Below, piece after piece: positions 1-8,308 of a stretch of 64,000 bases of DNA; positions within the stretch are counted from its first letter, which is position 1, and each line of letters begins with the position of its first letter. Location: NCBI RefSeq assembly GCF_900142005.1, contig NZ_FQZL01000012.1:42359-106358 (forward strand). Reading direction: 5' to 3'. The DNA comes from Dethiosulfatibacter aminovorans DSM 17477. GTDB lineage: Bacteria > Bacillota > Clostridia > Tissierellales > Dethiosulfatibacteraceae. The notes under the pieces are model-generated. The model was given only the letters and a program-made list of their open reading frames with translations, made no database searches and was not told where the DNA came from. The position numbers and the translations under genes were made by a program.

Positions 1-51
1 GTCGTTTAGTCATCTTATCCTCGCATAAGTTTTATTTCAAAATGCTTAATC

Positions 52-68
52 ATAATCGATTCGATTAT
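52..68. repeat. 17-bp palindrome upstream of luxS
   Basis: Two 8-bp arms, ATAATCGA and TCGATTAT, flank a central T. It could be an operator, but it lies about 140 bp upstream of the luxS -35 box and nothing ties it to a protein. Apart from this and the luxS promoter, the first 299 bases hold nothing I can assign. Confidence 0.3.
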
Positions 69-207
69 TGCATTTATATTTCCATCACAAGGACAATTAT
101 ATTCCCTGTTTGAGTCCATGTCAAAGCATGTATGCCATGTAGTTCAAAAAAATCAACAAGGCAAAAATTCCCAATCCCTTGAATACCTGGGTTTAAGGAA
201 TTCTCTT

Positions 208-236
208 TTGCAATATTAACAAAATTATTCTATAAT
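208..236 (+). promoter_or_regulatory. sigma-A promoter of luxS
   Basis: TTGCAA (208-213), a 17-bp spacer and a perfect TATAAT (231-236). Transcription would start near 243, giving a leader of about 55 nt before the luxS ATG, with AGGAGG just upstream of the start codon. Confidence 0.75.
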
Positions 237-299
237 CAGATTAGACAAGATTGCTTTAATTATAAATCACTACACAAAATATGTTTCCAGGAGGACAGT

Positions 300-779
300 A
301 TGAAAAAAATAGAGAGTTTTCAAATAGATCACGAAAAGCTCATTAGAGGAGTTTACGTTTCAAGAAAGGATGTTGTCAACGATGCATTCATTACTACATA
401 TGACATAAGAATGAAAGTACCCAACAGGGAGCCTGTCATCAACACAGGGGAGCTTCACGCCATAGAACACCTGGGAGCCACCTTCCTTAGGAATCATGAA
501 ATCTACAACGATGATACAATATATTTCGGTCCAATGGGATGCAGGACCGGTTTCTACCTTATCCTCAAGGGAGACCGTACCTCAAAGGACATAGTCCCCA
601 TTCTCGTTGAAATGTTCCAATTCATTGCCGACTACGAAGGAGAGATTCCAGGATGCGATGCCGTTTCCTGCGGTAACTATCACGACATGAGCCTTCCCAT
701 GGCAAAATACGAGGCTAAGAAATATCTTGAAGAGGTATTGATTGATATCAAAGAAGAAAACCTCTTATACCCAGAATAA
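300..779 (+). CDS. luxS: S-ribosylhomocysteine lyase LuxS
   Basis: LuxS cleaves S-ribosylhomocysteine to homocysteine and DPD, the precursor of autoinducer-2, as the second step of S-adenosylhomocysteine recycling in the cytoplasm. At 159 residues it has the usual full length. The metal-binding HxxEH motif is seen as HAIEH (His53, Glu56, His57), with the third ligand in SCGNY (Cys124) and the catalytic cysteine in GCRTGFY (Cys81). The start ATG follows a strong AGGAGG site and the gene has its own promoter. It is a single-gene unit: the next gene is convergent and no mtnN or metabolic partner sits beside it. Whether AI-2 is a signal here or only a by-product cannot be told from sequence. Confidence 0.97.
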   Translation: MKKIESFQIDHEKLIRGVYVSRKDVVNDAFITTYDIRMKVPNREPVINTGELHAIEHLGATFLRNHEIYNDDTIYFGPMGCRTGFYLILKGDRTSKDIVPILVEMFQFIADYEGEIPGCDAVSCGNYHDMSLPMAKYEAKKYLEEVLIDIKEENLLYPE

Positions 780-797
780 TAATTCAGAACAGTGAAG

Positions 798-900
798 CAA
801 TTATGAATAACAGCGAGGTCTCGACTTGGAGGCTCGTAAATCTTCCTCATAAGTCAAGGATTTTCGTGCCGACGGAGTAGGGAGCTGTTATTCATAATTG
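798..900. repeat. 103-bp element with perfect 17-bp terminal inverted repeats
   Basis: The ends are CAATTATGAATAACAGC (798-814) and its exact reverse complement (884-900). The 69-nt interior is visibly richer in G+C than the flanks and contains a further imperfect hairpin (GACTT-GGAGG at about 823-832 against CCTC-ATAAGTC at about 845-855). It carries no ORF. It lies between the luxS stop and the luxS terminator, so it is probably transcribed. It looks like a MITE-type or REP-type dispersed element or a structured RNA; no second copy was noticed in this window. Confidence 0.6.
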
Positions 901-927
901 GAGAACGACTCATGTTATATAGGTCAT

Positions 928-965
928 ATAAAAGCCGTCTTCGGGTTAAAAAGACGGCTTTTTTC
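928..965 (+). terminator. Rho-independent terminator of luxS
   Basis: Arms AAAAGCCGTCTT (930-941) and AAGACGGCTTTT (951-962) form a 12-bp stem that runs into a T tract. The opposite strand lacks a good T run, so it mainly serves luxS. Confidence 0.85.
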
Positions 966-999
966 ATTATTATTCGATTATTGATTCAAATACTTCAGT

Positions 1000-1437
1000 C
1001 TATTCGATTGATATAAGTTTTACGGATAATACTCCGTCTATACTCTTTAAAAAGTCTATCATTTCTTCAAGGCTGGTATCTATTCCCGAAATATCCAATG
1101 ATAATGTAACATTGGCTTGTCCATTAACCGGGATGTTCTGATTGATCGTCAGTATATTTGCATTGTGGTCGGAGATGGAGTTGAGAACTGCTGAAAGAAC
1201 TCCTCTCTTGTGTGAAAGCATGATTCCGAATATGGCCATTCTGCCTACAGAATCTTCTGATGGTGCAAATACAAAGTCTTTGTACTTATAATAAGTACTT
1301 CTGCTTATGCCAACCTTCTTTACCGCTTCACTGATTCCCTTCACCCTGTTCTCATTGATCATGTTTCTGGCTTCAATTACTTTTTCGTATACATCAGGCA
1401 GTATTTTTTTGTTTACTATAAGATATTTTTTAATCAA
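1000..1437 (-). CDS. ACT domain protein, PheB family
   Basis: A 145-residue protein of the PheB/UPF0735 ACT-domain family. The C-terminal half (from about residue 66, VGRMAIFGIMLSHKRGVLSA onward) is an ACT domain of the amino-acid-binding type. The N-terminal part contains a helix-turn-helix-like stretch (VKKVGISRSTYYKYKD), so it may be a DNA-binding regulator. The start is a TTG preceded by AAGGAG at the very end of thrB, 4 nt away, so it is translationally linked as the last gene of thrC-thrB-ACT. This family is commonly found next to hom/thrB in Firmicutes. A role as an amino-acid-sensing regulator of the threonine genes is inference. Confidence 0.85.
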   Translation of the reverse strand: MIKKYLIVNKKILPDVYEKVIEARNMINENRVKGISEAVKKVGISRSTYYKYKDFVFAPSEDSVGRMAIFGIMLSHKRGVLSAVLNSISDHNANILTINQNIPVNGQANVTLSLDISGIDTSLEEMIDFLKSIDGVLSVKLISIE

Positions 1438-1441
1438 AAAA

Positions 1442-2323
1442 TCAACTCCTTATTATTTGTATTCCTTCTCTGTCTATCTTCAATTCCCTGACTTTCCAAT
1501 TGTTTCTGAATTCCGTCGTGCTGTTTTCCAGAGAATCCCTGTTTCCAGCTTCATCTGATATGCACATTATTGTAGGACCGGCACCGCTTAAATATACAGC
1601 ATGTCCATTGCAATCATTGCATACCTGAACTACCTCCTCATATTCATCAATAAGACCTTTTCTGTAAGGCTGATGGAGAACATCTTCAATAGATACCTTT
1701 ATAAGTTCCTTGTCATTTTTTTCAAAACCCCTTAATAGAAGCGGTATTCTCGACACATTAAAGGTTGCATCATTGAATTTAACATTTTCAGGCAAGGCTT
1801 TTCTTGAATCTGAAGTCGCCAATGAGAAATCAGGTATGAATGCATAAAACACTATTTCTTCATTTACTTCGTATATCTCTGTAAACACCCTGTCTCCATA
1901 TTTAAGCGAAGCTGTAAGTCCTCCATAAATAGCAGGTGAAACATTATCCGGATGTCCTTCAATTATGGTTGAAATATCAAGAAGATTGTCTTTCCTTATT
2001 TCTTTTCCCATCATGTGCAAGGCACCTGCCACCCCTCCAACCACACAGGCAGCCGAGCTTCCAAGGCCTCTTGAAGGTGGTATGTCCGACTTGATTCCTA
2101 TTTTTACATTTTTAACTTTTTCTCCATATATTTCGAATGTCTTTACATATGAAGTATAAATCAGATTTTCCTCATTATTGTATTTTTCATCACAACCTGT
2201 TAATTCCAGTTTCTTGTCGCCTTCTTCAAATGTCAATGTTGCATACATCGTAAGCGCAGCACCGAGAGAGTCAAATCCAGGTCCCAGATTCGCAGTTGTT
2301 GCAGGTATTCTTATTTCAAACAT
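1442..2323 (-). CDS. thrB: homoserine kinase
   Basis: Phosphorylates homoserine to O-phosphohomoserine, the substrate of the neighbouring threonine synthase. It belongs to the GHMP kinase superfamily: the ATP-binding loop PPSRGLGSSAA is at residues 82-92, and the N-terminal RIPATTANLGPGFDSLG is typical. An open frame extends 19 codons upstream, but the start was set at 2323 because that ATG overlaps the thrC stop as TAATG, has a GAGGGA site in front, and begins with the expected MFEIRIPATT. Length is then 293 residues, normal for the family. The 1-nt overlap implies translational coupling with thrC. Confidence 0.96.
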   Translation of the reverse strand: MFEIRIPATTANLGPGFDSLGAALTMYATLTFEEGDKKLELTGCDEKYNNEENLIYTSYVKTFEIYGEKVKNVKIGIKSDIPPSRGLGSSAACVVGGVAGALHMMGKEIRKDNLLDISTIIEGHPDNVSPAIYGGLTASLKYGDRVFTEIYEVNEEIVFYAFIPDFSLATSDSRKALPENVKFNDATFNVSRIPLLLRGFEKNDKELIKVSIEDVLHQPYRKGLIDEYEEVVQVCNDCNGHAVYLSGAGPTIMCISDEAGNRDSLENSTTEFRNNWKVRELKIDREGIQIIRS

Positions 2324-3816
2324 TACTTTCCCTCTCTTAATATGTCCAATATTTCCTTGTCCATAGATGCCGGTGTACAAAGTCTGTTGTGAAGGATCTT
2401 TCTTTCACCAAGACCATCTATCTGTACCGGCACCTTGATGCCTGTCTTGTCAGACAGTTCCTTAATAAGGTCGAGTTCCTTCATGTCAGTATCTCCAAAG
2501 AGAGACCTGTAAACACTTCCAGTAAACTTGAACGGACTTGCAGTTGAAAGGATTACCGTTTTTGAATCATCCTTGTTTTCCTTCAGATAATCTTCATAAA
2601 CCTTATATGCAACAGCAGTATGTGTATCCAGTACGTATCCGAACTCTTCATATACTTTCTTCACCGTATCTGTAGTATCATCTTCCGAACAGTATGAACT
2701 CCAGAACTGCTCCTTGATCTTCGCCTTTATTTCATCATTTGCTTCATATCTCTTTTCCGTCTTAAGCTGGTTCATCAATTCTGCTATATACTCATTGTCC
2801 TTGTTGCTCATAAAATATAGAAGTCTTTCAAGATTGCTTGAAATCAATATATCCATTGACGGAGACATGGTCTTCTTGAATTCCCTGTTTATATCATAGA
2901 CTCCCGTAGTAAGGAAATCGTAAAGTACATTGTTTTCATTTGCAGCACATATAAGCTTGTTTACAGGAAGTCCCAATAGCTTTGCAAAGAAGCCGGCAAG
3001 TATGTTTCCAAAGTTTCCAGTTGGCACTACGAAATTGATTTCATCTCCAATCTGTATTTCATTCTTTTTGACAAGGTCTGCATAAGTAGTGAAATAATAT
3101 GAAATCTGAGGCACAAGCCTGCCTATGTTTATTGAATTGGCAGAAGAGAACTTCATCCCCATATCGCCAAGCTTTTCCCTCAACTCCAGGTCATTGAATA
3201 TTTCTTTGACTGCCGACTGGGCATCATCAAAGTTTCCTTCAACTGCAACTACATGGGTATTGTCTCCTTCTGTAGTAACCATCTGCATTTCCTGAACGGG
3301 ACTTACTCCGTCATTTGGATAGAATATTATTATCTTTGTTCCCTCTACATCCTTGAATCCTTCAAGAGCCGCTTTTCCCGTATCTCCTGATGTTGCAGTA
3401 AGGATTACTATGTCTTCCTTCATTTTGCAGTTTGACTGAGCTTTTTTCATCAAATACGGCAGTATTGAAAGAGCTATATCCTTAAAGGCAATTGTAGATC
3501 CGTGGAAGAGTTCCATTATGAATCTGTCTCCCACCTTTTCAACAGGCACTATATCTTTACTGTCAAATTTGCTGTCATAAGCATTCATTACAGAATCATT
3601 GATTTGTTCCTCTGAAAAGTCCGCGAAAAAGAGACTCAGGATTTTTTTGGCCGTGTCATGAAATCCAAGACTGCACATTTCTTGAAGATCAAGTCCCAGT
3701 TCTTCGATTTCTCTCGGAACAAACAATCCACCATCATCTGAAAGGCCTTTAACTACTGCCTCTGAGGGATTCACATTTATATTTTTATTCCTAGTGCTTT
3801 CGTATTTTAATACCAT
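2323..3816 (-). CDS. thrC: threonine synthase
   Basis: PLP enzyme converting O-phosphohomoserine to threonine. The N-terminus (KYESTRN) and the PLP-lysine region HGSTIAFKDIA (Lys112) identify the long, fungal/E. coli-like class of threonine synthases, and the 497-residue length fits. An ATG 11 codons upstream is rejected because the 3816 ATG has CGGAGGAAATA directly in front and matches the family N-terminus. It is the first gene of the leftward thrC-thrB-ACT unit and is divergent from hom, separated by 112 bp. Confidence 0.96.
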   Translation of the reverse strand: MVLKYESTRNKNINVNPSEAVVKGLSDDGGLFVPREIEELGLDLQEMCSLGFHDTAKKILSLFFADFSEEQINDSVMNAYDSKFDSKDIVPVEKVGDRFIMELFHGSTIAFKDIALSILPYLMKKAQSNCKMKEDIVILTATSGDTGKAALEGFKDVEGTKIIIFYPNDGVSPVQEMQMVTTEGDNTHVVAVEGNFDDAQSAVKEIFNDLELREKLGDMGMKFSSANSINIGRLVPQISYYFTTYADLVKKNEIQIGDEINFVVPTGNFGNILAGFFAKLLGLPVNKLICAANENNVLYDFLTTGVYDINREFKKTMSPSMDILISSNLERLLYFMSNKDNEYIAELMNQLKTEKRYEANDEIKAKIKEQFWSSYCSEDDTTDTVKKVYEEFGYVLDTHTAVAYKVYEDYLKENKDDSKTVILSTASPFKFTGSVYRSLFGDTDMKELDLIKELSDKTGIKVPVQIDGLGERKILHNRLCTPASMDKEILDILREGK

Positions 3817-3848
3817 TATTTCCTCCGAATAATCTGTTAATTTAAACA

Positions 3849-3877
3849 TTGATATATACTCCTATCTATGATATACT
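3849..3877 (+). promoter_or_regulatory. sigma-A promoter of hom
   Basis: TTGATA (3849-3854), 17-bp spacer, TATACT (3872-3877) in the thrC-hom divergent region. A start near 3884 would leave about 45 nt before the hom ATG. The leftward thrC promoter must lie in the same 112 bp but is not clear. No T-box or leader peptide is visible. Confidence 0.6.
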
Positions 3878-3928
3878 GTTCAACATATAATTACAAGTGT
3901 TTTTTTTACAGAAACAGAGGAGGACTTA

Positions 3929-5125
3929 ATGAAAATCGGTTTATTGGGATGCGGAACTGTCGGTTCAGGCGTCTACGAAATAATATCAAATGGTAAAAAC
4001 AAGAAATTCTTGAAAGATCTGGAGGTTGTCAAGATTCTGGTTAAAGACCAGTCGGAAGTAACTATGGACATTATGACAACAAACCCTGCGGATGTTCTAG
4101 AAAATGATGAAATAGATTTGATTGTAGAAGTAATGGGCGGAATTAATCCCGCATTTAAATTTATCAGCAAAGCTTTATCATCAGGAAAACATGTCGTAAC
4201 TGCAAACAAAGCCGTTGTTGCCAAGCACCTTAAAGACTTCAACAAACTGGCAGAAGAAAACAATGCAATACTTCTTTATGAAGCAAGTGTCGGCGGCGGA
4301 ATACCGATCATCAAATCTCTAAAACAAGCAATGAGAATTGATGACGTTACAAAACTGGACGGCATCCTTAACGGAACAACAAACTTCATACTATATAATA
4401 TGTATGAAAACAATTACGAATTCGACAATATACTGAGGCTTGCACAAAGCAAGGGATATGCAGAAGCTGATCCATCTGCCGATATCGATGGAATCGACAT
4501 CAAGAACAAGATCAACATACTGTCTTCAATAGCCTACGAGTCCATAGTTCCTCTGGAGGACATTTATTCATTCGGTATCAGAAATATTTCAAAGCACGAC
4601 ATAGACTACTTCAAAAAGCAAAACCTTACACTGAAGATGCTGGCAAATTCAGTTAAGGAAGACGGCAAGTACTGCGCAAGTGTACAGCCAGTGCTCTATA
4701 CTCAGAGTGAGCTTACAGGCAGCGTAACTTCCAACTTCAATATAGCAGGTCTAGCTGGGGAAACAATTGGAGATCTCAAGTTCTACGGCCAGGGAGCAGG
4801 AAAATTTCCCACAGCAAATGCAGTTGTACAGGATATAATAGACGTGGCTACAGGCAGCCACGCAAGCTATCCATCTGACTTCAACAAATCCATTGAGTTT
4901 GACGGAACTCTTCTTACAGGTAAATACTACGCAAGAATCCACTCTGAAGACAAAGATATGGTGCAGAAAGTAGAAAATATTTTCAAGGATGTAATAGAAG
5001 AAGAGATTCACTTCAGGGAGTATTACATAATAAACACCAAGGAAATAGACCAGAACCAGTTCAAGAAGCTTGCAGAAGCTGCTCTTGAAGTAGATGAAAA
5101 GTTCTTCATGGCAAGGTACAACTAA
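3929..5125 (+). CDS. hom: homoserine dehydrogenase
   Basis: NAD(P)H-dependent reduction of aspartate semialdehyde to homoserine, the branch point towards Thr and Met. Seen: N-terminal Rossmann motif GLLGCGTVGSGV (residues 4-15), the family motif GILNGTTNFIL near residue 145, and SKGYAEADPSADIDGIDIKNK near residue 179. At 398 residues it is shorter than the common form of about 430; the C-terminal ACT region is compressed and diverged, so feedback inhibition by threonine may be altered. GAGGAGG precedes the start. It is divergently paired with thrC-thrB, so the threonine branch is complete from aspartate semialdehyde. Confidence 0.96.
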   Translation: MKIGLLGCGTVGSGVYEIISNGKNKKFLKDLEVVKILVKDQSEVTMDIMTTNPADVLENDEIDLIVEVMGGINPAFKFISKALSSGKHVVTANKAVVAKHLKDFNKLAEENNAILLYEASVGGGIPIIKSLKQAMRIDDVTKLDGILNGTTNFILYNMYENNYEFDNILRLAQSKGYAEADPSADIDGIDIKNKINILSSIAYESIVPLEDIYSFGIRNISKHDIDYFKKQNLTLKMLANSVKEDGKYCASVQPVLYTQSELTGSVTSNFNIAGLAGETIGDLKFYGQGAGKFPTANAVVQDIIDVATGSHASYPSDFNKSIEFDGTLLTGKYYARIHSEDKDMVQKVENIFKDVIEEEIHFREYYIINTKEIDQNQFKKLAEAALEVDEKFFMARYN

Positions 5126-5141
5126 TACAATAAGAAATCAT

Positions 5142-5187
5142 GAAAGCTACTCAATAACCGGATAACAATCCGGTTATGAGTAGCTTC
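5142..5187 (+). terminator. hairpin between convergent hom and AGCS genes
   Basis: A long stem of about 19 bp with one bulge (GAAAGCTACTCAATAACCGG against TCCGGTTATGAGTAGCTTC) with a 7-nt loop. The following ATTTATTT is only moderately T-rich. It probably ends hom transcription and may act in both directions. Confidence 0.7.
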
Positions 5188-5275
5188 ATTTATTTGACCC
5201 CTTGGATCTATTTTTTATTCAAGTTATTCAGCACTGTCGTAATATTACTCGATAAAAGCTTTAGTTTTGTTTGTA

Positions 5276-6724
5276 CTATACAATATCTTCATCGTAGAAA
5301 AGTCTAATCGATGACCTTCCTTCACTTCCTTTAAGCCTTCCAAAATTCCTGTCATTGTAATCTTTCAGAAGTTCAAAGAATTTTCCACTAAGCAACAAAA
5401 GTGAAATGATATTCACTAGTGTAGGAAGTCCTGTTACAAGATCTGCAAAAAGCCATATTACTGATGATGATATGTCAAAATTCACTTTGATAATGGTAAG
5501 CATTAGTCCGGGAATTGCTACGCAGGACCTGAAGAGCTTAAGAATTATTTTAAGTGTTTTTTCATTAACTCCAAATATGTGTCTCAATACAATTTCATAA
5601 TTTGTATATTTTGCAGTAACTGAAGTCCATCCAAGAAGGAATATTGCAAGAACCAGTATCATCGGACCAAAACTGCCAAGACCAATTTCAAAGGCTTCAA
5701 TTGCCAAGGGGGCTGCCGAAAGACCAGACGACCATGCTCCTGTATTTATTATAACAAGTCCAGTAACTGTACAGACTATAATTGTATCTATGAAAACTTC
5801 AACTACTCCCATAACTCCCTGTTCAACAGGATGTTTAACCTTTGCAGTTGAATGTATCATGGCTGCTGTACCCCATCCGGCTTCATTGGAATATACACCC
5901 CTTGCAAGTCCGGTTCTAAAAGCAAGTGCCACGCTGGCTCCGGCAAAACCACCAATAGCAGCTGAAAGTTTAAAAGCACTTTGAAATATTAAAGCAAAAC
6001 TTGATGGAAGAGAAGCTGCATCCTTGAGGATAATTATGATCCCTGCAATCAAATACAAAATACACATGAAGGGAACAACTACAGACAAGACTTTTCCCAA
6101 TCTTTTTATTCCTCCAAGAACAACTGCTGTCAAGGCAATGGCAAATACTACAGCAACCATAATTTGATTTATACCAAATACTGAAGATACAGCTTCAGAA
6201 ACTGTATATGCCGACATTCCAAGAAAATAATCACTCAGTATTCCCAATCCAAATACGGTAGCCAAGACTTTCCACCCAAAATACTTTTTCTCCTTAAATC
6301 CTTTTTCCATGTAATACGTGGGTCCACCATAAGCATCGCCATTTTCATTCTTCTCCCTATAATGCAAAGCCAATGTGATTTCAACCATCTTGGTAGCCAT
6401 GCCAACCAAGGCAGAAACCCACATCCAGAAAAGAGCTCCCGGTCCTCCCAATGCTATCGCACTTGCAACTCCAGCTATGTTGCCAACTCCTACTGCTGAA
6501 CCTAAAGCTGTAGCAACAGCCTCGAAGGACGAAAGCATTCCACTGCTGTCATCTTTTTTGGGTTTCAATGAATTGGCAATTTGCTTGATTGAATATCTTA
6601 AATGTACGAATTGCCAAAATTTACTTCTTACAGTGAAATAAATTCCTGCTCCAAAAAGTGTTACCAGAAGTGGAGTACCCCACAAATACCCTACAAGAGT
6701 ATTTATTAAACCTACAAAATCCAT
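5276..6724 (-). CDS. sodium:alanine/glycine symporter (AGCS family)
   Basis: A 482-residue integral membrane protein that would import Ala or Gly with Na+. Family signatures include GTPLLVTLFGAGIYFTVRSKF near the N-terminus, ALGSAVGVGNIAGVASAIALGGPGALFWMW at about residues 72-101 (the AGCS glycine-rich signature) and RGVYSNEAGWG near residue 273. About ten hydrophobic segments are visible. AGGGAGG lies before the ATG. It follows nhaC on the same strand after a 152-bp gap that contains a weak hairpin, so it may be partly co-transcribed with nhaC. Substrate specificity is not deducible. Confidence 0.93.
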   Translation of the reverse strand: MDFVGLINTLVGYLWGTPLLVTLFGAGIYFTVRSKFWQFVHLRYSIKQIANSLKPKKDDSSGMLSSFEAVATALGSAVGVGNIAGVASAIALGGPGALFWMWVSALVGMATKMVEITLALHYREKNENGDAYGGPTYYMEKGFKEKKYFGWKVLATVFGLGILSDYFLGMSAYTVSEAVSSVFGINQIMVAVVFAIALTAVVLGGIKRLGKVLSVVVPFMCILYLIAGIIIILKDAASLPSSFALIFQSAFKLSAAIGGFAGASVALAFRTGLARGVYSNEAGWGTAAMIHSTAKVKHPVEQGVMGVVEVFIDTIIVCTVTGLVIINTGAWSSGLSAAPLAIEAFEIGLGSFGPMILVLAIFLLGWTSVTAKYTNYEIVLRHIFGVNEKTLKIILKLFRSCVAIPGLMLTIIKVNFDISSSVIWLFADLVTGLPTLVNIISLLLLSGKFFELLKDYNDRNFGRLKGSEGRSSIRLFYDEDIV

Positions 6725-6822
6725 TTCGTTCCTCCCTAAGTCTATTTTTTGTTATTTAAAACACTTGAATTGATTACAGTGTTTTATATCCATATATCAC
6801 CTTTACTGACATTTCTGTACTA

Positions 6823-6851
6823 AGCAGGGAAAACATTAAGTCTTCCCTGCT
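6823..6851 (-). terminator. weak hairpin after nhaC
   Basis: AGCAGGGAA (6823-6831) pairs with TTCCCTGCT (6843-6851) around an 11-nt loop. There is no T run on the minus strand, so it is at best a weak terminator or an mRNA-stabilising structure between nhaC and the AGCS gene. Confidence 0.35.
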
Positions 6852-6876
6852 TTCCATTTATATTCAAATATACTTA

Positions 6877-8283
6877 TTAAATTGATTCGGTCTTTTCTTC
6901 CTCATCCATCTTCACAATTGTAATTCCAAGTTGTGCATAGATCACTGCAATTATCGGATTGATTAGATTGAGCATGCAGAAGGGAACATAGGCAAAAGGA
7001 CTTACTCCCAAAGCTCCTGTTATAAAGGCTGCATCAGTACTCCACGGAACAAGTGGAGCGACCAGAGTTCCCGTATCCTCCAAGGCTCTTGAAAGATTCT
7101 TAGGATGCAGTCCTTTGTCGCGATATACATCCTTGTACATTCTTCCCGGCAATACAAGGGCCACATATTGAACACCTGTTGCAAAATTAGTGAAAATTGT
7201 AGTGATCAAAGTAGCTGTAATTATTGATCTGTCTGATTTTGCATATGTCAATATTTTTTCTGCAATAACCTTGATCATTCCTGATTTTTCAATTATACCT
7301 GCAAGAGACAGTGCAATGAGAATCAACGAAACCGTCCACATCATGCTATTCAATCCACCTCTGTTGAAAAGTGTATCAATTACTTCCACACCTGTTTCAA
7401 TTGAGTACCCGTAATGCGCCGATGCAATCATTTGAGATATGCTTGCTCCCTGGAACAATCCTCCGAATATGCATCCCAAGAGGGAACTTCCAACCAATCC
7501 AGGCAATGCAGGTATTCTCTTGACCACCATAATTATTATTAATACAGGTGGAAGGAACATTATTGGTGATACATTGAAATTGGCGCTTATGGTATCAAGA
7601 TAGAGATTGATTGTAGCTGCATCCAAATCTTTACCGGCAAATTTCATCCCAAGAATTCCAAATACGACTAATGCAATTGCATAGCTGGGACCTGTAGTGT
7701 AAACCATGTGCTTGATATGATCAAAAAGCTGTGCTCCAGCCATAGCAGGTGCAAGATTCGTAGTATCTGATAGAGGAGACATCTTGTCTCCGAAATACGC
7801 TCCTGAAATAATTGCTCCCGCAGTCATTCCAACAGGCACATCAAGACCTATTCCAACTCCTGTAAGAGCCACTCCCAACGTACCAATTGTAGACCATGAA
7901 CTTCCTGTTGCCAAAGATACAACAGAACAAATTATACAAGTAGCAATCAGGAATATTCCAGGAGACAATACTTTAAGACCGTAATAAATCATTGTCGGCA
8001 CTATTCCTCCCAAAATCCATGTTCCTATTACAGTTCCAATGATCAACATAATTATTATGGCCTGTGATGACATCTTTATGGTTTCCTTGATTCCTTCCTC
8101 AATATAACTCCATTCGTATCCGGATCTGACTGCAATTATTGCTGCAAGAATGGCTGTAACCAATAGAGGCATATGTGGCGAGCCTCCAAAGACTTTAATC
8201 GTAAGCAACATTGATACAAACAAAAATACAAATACGAATATAGCCTTTGACAATGTTATGCTTGTTTCTTTCTTATTATTCAT
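6877..8283 (-). CDS. nhaC: Na+/H+ antiporter NhaC family
   Basis: A 468-residue polytopic membrane protein of the NhaC superfamily. Landmarks are the ATGSSWSTIGTLGVALTGVG stretch near residues 125-144, GAYFGDKMSPLSDTTNLAPA near residues 162-181, and LVPWSTDAAFITGALGVSPFAYVPF near the C-terminus. NhaC-family members exchange Na+ for H+; some relatives exchange organic acids (malate/lactate). It lies 25 nt downstream of a malY-type lyase gene with GGGAGGAAGAA before the start, so it is probably co-transcribed with it. That context leaves open export of an amino-acid-derived product in exchange for Na+/H+; this is inference. Confidence 0.9.
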   Translation of the reverse strand: MNNKKETSITLSKAIFVFVFLFVSMLLTIKVFGGSPHMPLLVTAILAAIIAVRSGYEWSYIEEGIKETIKMSSQAIIIMLIIGTVIGTWILGGIVPTMIYYGLKVLSPGIFLIATCIICSVVSLATGSSWSTIGTLGVALTGVGIGLDVPVGMTAGAIISGAYFGDKMSPLSDTTNLAPAMAGAQLFDHIKHMVYTTGPSYAIALVVFGILGMKFAGKDLDAATINLYLDTISANFNVSPIMFLPPVLIIIMVVKRIPALPGLVGSSLLGCIFGGLFQGASISQMIASAHYGYSIETGVEVIDTLFNRGGLNSMMWTVSLILIALSLAGIIEKSGMIKVIAEKILTYAKSDRSIITATLITTIFTNFATGVQYVALVLPGRMYKDVYRDKGLHPKNLSRALEDTGTLVAPLVPWSTDAAFITGALGVSPFAYVPFCMLNLINPIIAVIYAQLGITIVKMDEEEKTESI

Positions 8284-8308
8284 TTCTTCCTCCCATTAAT
8301 TCATTTTT

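Noticed and set aside
74..230. Minus-strand open frame of about 50 codons upstream of luxS with a protein-like composition
   Set aside because: It has no usable start codon or ribosome binding site and overlaps the luxS promoter; a chance open frame or edge remnant is more likely.
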